From Euglena gracilis (lineage: Eukaryota > Euglenozoa > Euglenophyceae > Euglenales > Euglenaceae): a stretch of 41,284 nucleotides of DNA. Below the pieces are notes generated by a model. That model was not told the DNA's origin. It worked only from the letters and a program-made list of their open reading frames with translations, and did no database searches. Every line of letters starts with the position of its first letter. The stretch's first letter is position 1. The stretch lies in assembly GCA_900893395.1 (NCBI GenBank), contig CAAHFI011481738.1, positions 1 to 41,284 of the forward strand. Direction: 5' to 3'. Of the stretch, positions 37,250 through 41,284 are shown in pieces. A program made the translations under genes and the position numbers.

Positions 37250-40200
37250 CCCAAACGGCCTGGCCCGGTCCGTTGTGACCCAAACGGCCTGGGCCCGGTC
37301 CGTTTGACCCAAACGGCCTGGGCCCGGTCCGTTGTGACCCAAACGGCCTGGGCCCGGTCCGTTTGACCCAAACGGCCTGGGCCCGGTCCGTTGTGACCCA
37401 AACGGCCTGGGCCCGGTCCGTTTGACCCAAACGGCCTGGGCCCGGTCCGTTTGACCCAAACGGCCTGGGCCCGGTCCGTTTGACCCAAACGGCCTGGGCC
37501 CGGTCCGTTGTGACCCAAACGGCCTGGGCCCGGTCCGTTGTGACCCAAACGGCCTGGGCCCGGTCCGTTGTGACCCAAACGGCCTGGGCCCGGTCCGTTG
37601 TGACCCAAACGGCCTGGGCCCGGTCCGTTTGACCCAAACGGCCTGGGCCCGGTCCGTTTGACCCAAACGGCCTGGGCCCGGTCCGTTGTGACCCAAACGG
37701 CCTGGGCCCGGTCCGTTGTGACCCAAACGGCCTGGGCCCGGTCCGTTTTGACCCAAACGGCCTGGCCCGGTCCGTTGTGACCCAAACGGCCTGGGCCCGG
37801 TCCGTTTGACCCAAACGGCCTGGGCCCGGTCCGTTTTGACCCAAACGGCCTGGGCCGGTCCGTTTTGACCCAAACGGCCTGGGCCCGGTCCGTTGTGACC
37901 CAAACGGCCTGGGCCCGGTCCGTTGTGACCCAAACGGCCTGGGCCCGGTCCGTTTGACCCAAACGGCCTGGGCCGGTCCGTTTGACCAAACGGCCTGGGC
38001 CCGGTCCGTTTTGACCCAAACGGCCTGGGCCCGGTCCGTTGTGACCCAAACGGCCTGGGCCCGGTCCGTTTTGACCCAAACGGCCTGGGCCCGGTCCGTT
38101 GTGACCCAAACGGCCTGGGCCCGGTCCGTTTGACCCAAACGGCCTGGGCCCGGTCCGTTTGACCCAAACGGCCTGGGCCCGGTCCGTTTGACCCAAACGG
38201 CCTGGGCCCGGTCCGTTTGACCCAAACGGCCTGGGCCCGGTCCGTTTGACCCAAACGGCCTGGCCCGGTCCGTTTGACCCAAACGGCCTGGGCCCGGTCC
38301 GTTGTGACCCAAACGGCCTGGGCCCGGTCCGTTTGACCCAAACGGCCTGGGCCCGGTCCGTTGTGACCCAAACGGCCTGGGCCCGGTCCGTTTGACCCAA
38401 ACGGCCTGGGCCCGGTCCGTTGTGACCCAAACGGCCTGGGCCCGGTCCGTTGTGACCCAAACGGCCTGGGCCCGGTCCGTTTGACCCAAACGGCCTGGGC
38501 CCGGTCCGTTGTGACCCAAACGGCCTGGGCCCGGTCCGTTTGACCCAAACGGCCTGGGCCCGGTCCGTTTTGACCCAAACGGCCTGGGCCCGGTCCGTTT
38601 GACCCAAACGGCCTGGGCCCGGTCCGTTTGACCCAAACGGCCTGGGCCCGGTCCGTTTTGACCCAAACGGCCTGGGCCCGGTCCGTTTTGACCCAAACGG
38701 CCTGGGCCCGGTCCGTTTTGACCCAAACGGCCTGGGCCCGGTCCGTTGACCCAAACGGCCTGGGCCCGGTCCGTTGTGACCCAAACGGCCTGGGCCCGGT
38801 CCGTTGTGACCCAAACGGCCTGGGCCCGGTCCGTTTGACCCAAACGGCCTGGCCCGGTCCGTTTGACCCAAACGGCCTGGGCCCGGTCCGTTTTGACCCA
38901 AACGGCCTGGGCCCGGTCCGTTTGACCCAAACTGGGCCCGGTCCGTTTTGACCCAAACGGCCTGCCCGGTCCGTTTTGACCCAAACGGCCTGGGCCCGGT
39001 CCGTTTGACCCAAACGGCCTGGCCCGTCCGTTTTGACCCAAACGGCCTGGGCCCGGTCCGTTGTGACCCAAACGGCCTGGGCCCGGTCCGTTGTGACCCA
39101 AACGGCCTGGGCCCGGTCCGTTGTGACCCAAACGGCCTGGGCCCGGTCCGTTTGACCCAAACGGCCTGGGCCCGGTCCGTTTGACCCAAACGGCCTGGGC
39201 CCGGTCCGTTTTGACCCAAACGGCCTGGGCCCGGTCCGTTGTGACCCAAACGGCCTGGGCCCGGTCCGTTTGACCCAAACGGCCTGGGCCCGGTCCGTTG
39301 TGACCCAAACGGCCTGGGCCGGTCCGTTTGCCCAAACGGCCTGGGCCCGGTCCGTTTTGACCCAAACGGCCTGGGCCGGTCCTTTTGACCCAAACGGCCT
39401 GGGCCCGGTCCGTTTGACCCAAACGGCCTGGGCCCGGTCCGTTTTGACCCAAACGGCCTGGGCCCGGTCCGTTTTGACCAAACGGCCTGGGCCCGGTCCG
39501 TTGTGACCCAAACGGCCTGGGCCCGGTCCGTTGTGACCCAAACGGCCTGGGCCGTCCGTGTGACCCAAACGGCCTGGCCCGGTCCGTTTGACCCAAACGG
39601 CCTGGCCCGGTCCGTTTGTGACCCAAACGGCCTGGGCCCGGTCCGTTGTGACCCAAACGGCCTGGGCGGTCCGTTTTGACCCAAACGGCCTGGGCCCGGT
39701 CCGTTGTTGACCCAAACGGCCTGGGCCCGGTCCGTTGTGACCCAAACGGCCTGGGCCCGGTCCGTTGACCCAACGGCCTGGGCCCGGTCCGTTGTGACCC
39801 AAACGGCCTGGCCCGGTCCGTTTGACCCAAACGGCCTGGGCCGTCCGTTGTGACCCAAACGGCCTGGGCCCGGTCCGTTTGACCCAAACGGCCTGGCCCG
39901 GTCCGTTGTGACCCAAACGGCCTGGGCCCGGTCCGTTTGACCCAAACGGCCTGGGCCCGGTCCGTTTGACCCAAACGGCCTGGGCCCGGTCCGTTTTGAC
40001 CCAAACGGCCTGGGCCCGGTCCGTTTTGACCCAAACGGCCTGGGCCCGTCCGTTGTGACCCAAACGGCCTGGGCGGTCCGTTTTGACCCAAACGGCCTGG
40101 GCCCGGTCCGTTGTGACCAAACGGCCTGGGCCCGTCCGTTTGACCCAAACGGCCTGGGCCCGGTCCGTTTGACCCAAACGGCCTGGGCCCGGTCCGTTTG

Positions 40201-41284
40201 ACCCAAACGGCCTGGGCCCGGTCCGTTTTGACCCAAACGGCCTGGGCCCGGTCCGTTTTGACCCAAACGGCCTGGGCCCGGTCCGTTGTGACCCAAACGG
40301 CCTGGGCCCGGTCCGTTTGACCAAACGGCCTGGGCCCGGTCCGTTTGACCCAAACGGCCTGGGCCCGGTCCGTTTGACCCAAACGGCCTGGCCCGGTCCG
40401 TTTTGACCCAAACGGCCTGGGCCCGGTCCGTTGTGACCCAAACGGCCTGGGCCCGGTCCGTTTGACCCAAACGGCCTGGGCCGGTCCGTTTGACCCAAAC
40501 GGCCTGGGCCCGGTCCGTTGTGACCCAAACGGCCTGGCCGGTCCGTTTTGACCCAAACGCCTGGGCCCGGTCCGTTGTGACCCAAACGGCCTGGGCCCGG
40601 TCCGTTGTGACCAAACGGCCTGGGCCCGGTCCGTTTTGACCCAAACGGCCTGGGCCCGGTCCGTTTGACCCAAACGGCCTGGGCCGGTCCGTTGACCCAA
40701 ACGGCCTGGGCCCGGTCCGTTTTGACCCAAACGGCCTGGGCCCGGTCCGTTTGACCCAAACGGCCTGGGCCCGGTCCGTTTGACCCAAACGGCCTGGGCC
40801 GGTCCGTTTGACCAAACGGCCTGGGCCCGGTCCGTTGTGACCCAAACGGCCTGGGCCCGGTCCGTTTGACCCAAACGGCCTGGGCCCGTCCGTTTTGACC
40901 CAAACGGCCTGGGCCCGGTCCGTTGTGACCCAAACGGCCTGGGCCCGGTCCGTTTTGACCCAAACGGCTGGGCCCGGTCCGTTGTGACCCAAACGGCCTG
41001 GGCCGGTCCGTTTTGACCCAAACGGCCTGGGCCCGGTCCGTTTTGACCCAAACGGCCTGGCCCGGTCCGTTGTGACCCAAACGGCCTGGGCCGGTCCGTT
41101 TGACCCAAACGGCCTTGGCCCGGTCCGTTTTGACCCAAACGGCCTGGGCCCGGTCCGTTTGACCCAAACGGCCTGGCCCGGTCCGTTGTGACCAACGGCC
41201 CTGGGCCCGGTCCGTTGTGACCCAAACGGCCTGGGCCGGTCCGTTGTGACCAAACGGCCTGGGCCCGGTCCGTTTTGACCCAAA
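37250..41284 (+). repeat. Right irregular zone of the satellite array
   Basis: From a GG-for-GGG unit at about 37,262 onwards, and densely from 37,765, units again show shortened GGGCCC, CCC and AAA runs and frequent D hinges. The zone mirrors the left one but is shorter and somewhat less damaged. A strongly deleted unit lies near 38,932. The window ends inside a unit at GACCCAAA. No gene, terminator or unique border sequence is visible. Confidence 0.85.
38925..38950 (+). repeat. Strongly deleted satellite unit
   Basis: Near 38,932 the unit reads CCCAAACTGGGCCCGG, lacking the five bases CGGCC normally found between AAA and CTGGG, so one arm of the palindrome is lost. The next unit, near 38,962, reads GGCCTGCCCGG and lacks two or three G. 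This is the largest single lesion I noticed in the right zone. Confidence 0.75.

Larger units (their letters stand above)
11640..37250 (+). repeat. Homogenised core of the satellite array
   Basis: Across about 25.6 kb nearly every unit matches the consensus exactly except for its hinge class (A, B, C or D). By eye the only other departure is a unit with a shortened GGGCCC run at 35,527. Class A dominates, B is second, C is occasional and D is rare. D is seen at about 12,941, 14,021 and 25,511, and then again from 32,851 onwards. The most A-rich stretch is about 16.7-24.1 kb. Such uniformity is what recent expansion or continuing homogenisation by unequal exchange or gene conversion produces. 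No gene is present. Confidence 0.88.
1..41284 (+). repeat. 29-30 bp GC-rich satellite array, entire window
   Basis: Every stretch of the window reads as the same short unit in the same orientation. The commonest form is 29 bp: arms CAAACGGCCTGGG and CCCGGTCCGTTTG followed by ACC. It has 11 C, 9 G, 5 T and 4 A. Four main length classes differ only at the T-rich hinge: A (GTTTGACC, 29 bp), B (GTTGTGACC, 30), C (GTTGACC, 28) and D (GTTTTGACC, 30). I saw no unit in the opposite orientation, no inserted sequence and no unique DNA. The window opens and closes inside a unit, so the true array is longer or the contig is truncated in it. No gene is present anywhere. Short satellites of this kind usually lie in eukaryotic heterochromatin; which compartment cannot be told here. 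I do not recognise the family. Confidence 0.98.

Noticed and set aside
3094-41283. Minus-strand open frame of more than 12,000 codons, rich in Gly, Pro and Arg, with two similar ones in the other frames
   Set aside because: It is a by-product of a unit without stop codons on that strand. All three frames are open at once, unit lengths of 28 and 29 shift the frame constantly, starts are almost all non-ATG, and no domain, promoter or unique sequence exists.
1-41284. CRISPR array
   Set aside because: The period fits a repeat length, but there are no spacers: units abut directly and are all alike. No cas genes are present.
1-41284. Telomeric repeat array
   Set aside because: The unit does not contain TTAGGG-, TTTAGGG- or yeast-like TG-rich motifs in either strand, and has none of the usual telomere strand asymmetry.
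1-41284. G-quadruplex-forming array
   Set aside because: Each strand has only one or two GGG runs per unit, separated by about ten bases, which is beyond the loop length of canonical quadruplexes. Hairpins are the more plausible structure.
1-41284. Rho-independent terminators at the GC-rich dyads
   Set aside because: The dyads are a property of every repeat unit, not isolated stems after genes, and T runs are only two to four bases long.
1-41284. Mobile element or viral insertion within the array
   Set aside because: Read through from end to end, no stretch longer than a few bases departs from the unit, so nothing is inserted.

Overview
The whole 41,284-base window is one uninterrupted, head-to-tail satellite (minisatellite) array. 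I see no protein-coding gene, RNA gene, mobile element, CRISPR array or unique flanking DNA. The window starts and ends inside a repeat unit, so neither border of the array is present. There are about 1,400 units (window length divided by a mean of about 29.3 bp). The commonest unit is 29 bp: left arm CAAACGGCCTGGG, right arm CCCGGTCCGTTTG, then the spacer ACC. It has 20 G/C of 29 (69%) and three CpG sites.

Units differ mainly at one place, the short T-rich run between GTCC and GACCC. I call the classes A (GTTTGACC, 29 bp), B (GTTGTGACC, 30 bp), C (GTTGACC, 28 bp), D (GTTTTGACC, 30 bp) and a rare E (GTTTGTGACC, 31 bp). The array is therefore a string over a small alphabet, and most of its larger structure is in the order of these letters.

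Layout. (1) 1-11,640 is the left zone. It is very irregular up to about 5.8 kb and then progressively cleaner. It is rich in D and in one- to three-base losses in the GGGCCC and CCC/AAA runs. (2) 11,640-37,250 is the core, where nearly every unit is exactly A, B, C or D; by eye only one unit (35,527) departs. Long A runs mark its most uniform part (about 16.7-24.1 kb), and D is absent from about 14.1 to 25.5 kb and from 25.5 to 32.8 kb. (3) 37,250-41,284 is the right zone, irregular and D-rich again. Short higher-order duplications are readable at 32.3-35.1 kb.

The organism cannot be named from this. Tens of kilobases of homogenised short tandem repeat indicate a eukaryote, and centromeric, pericentromeric, subtelomeric or other heterochromatin is the likely setting (inference). 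The unit is not a telomere repeat and I do not recognise the family. The minus strand lacks stop codons in all three frames, which produces spurious giant open frames; these are not genes. The main points of interest are the near self-complementary unit, the placement of its length polymorphism beside a hairpin loop, the concentric organisation, and the local higher-order repeats. The irregular ends may be partly a sequencing or assembly effect.
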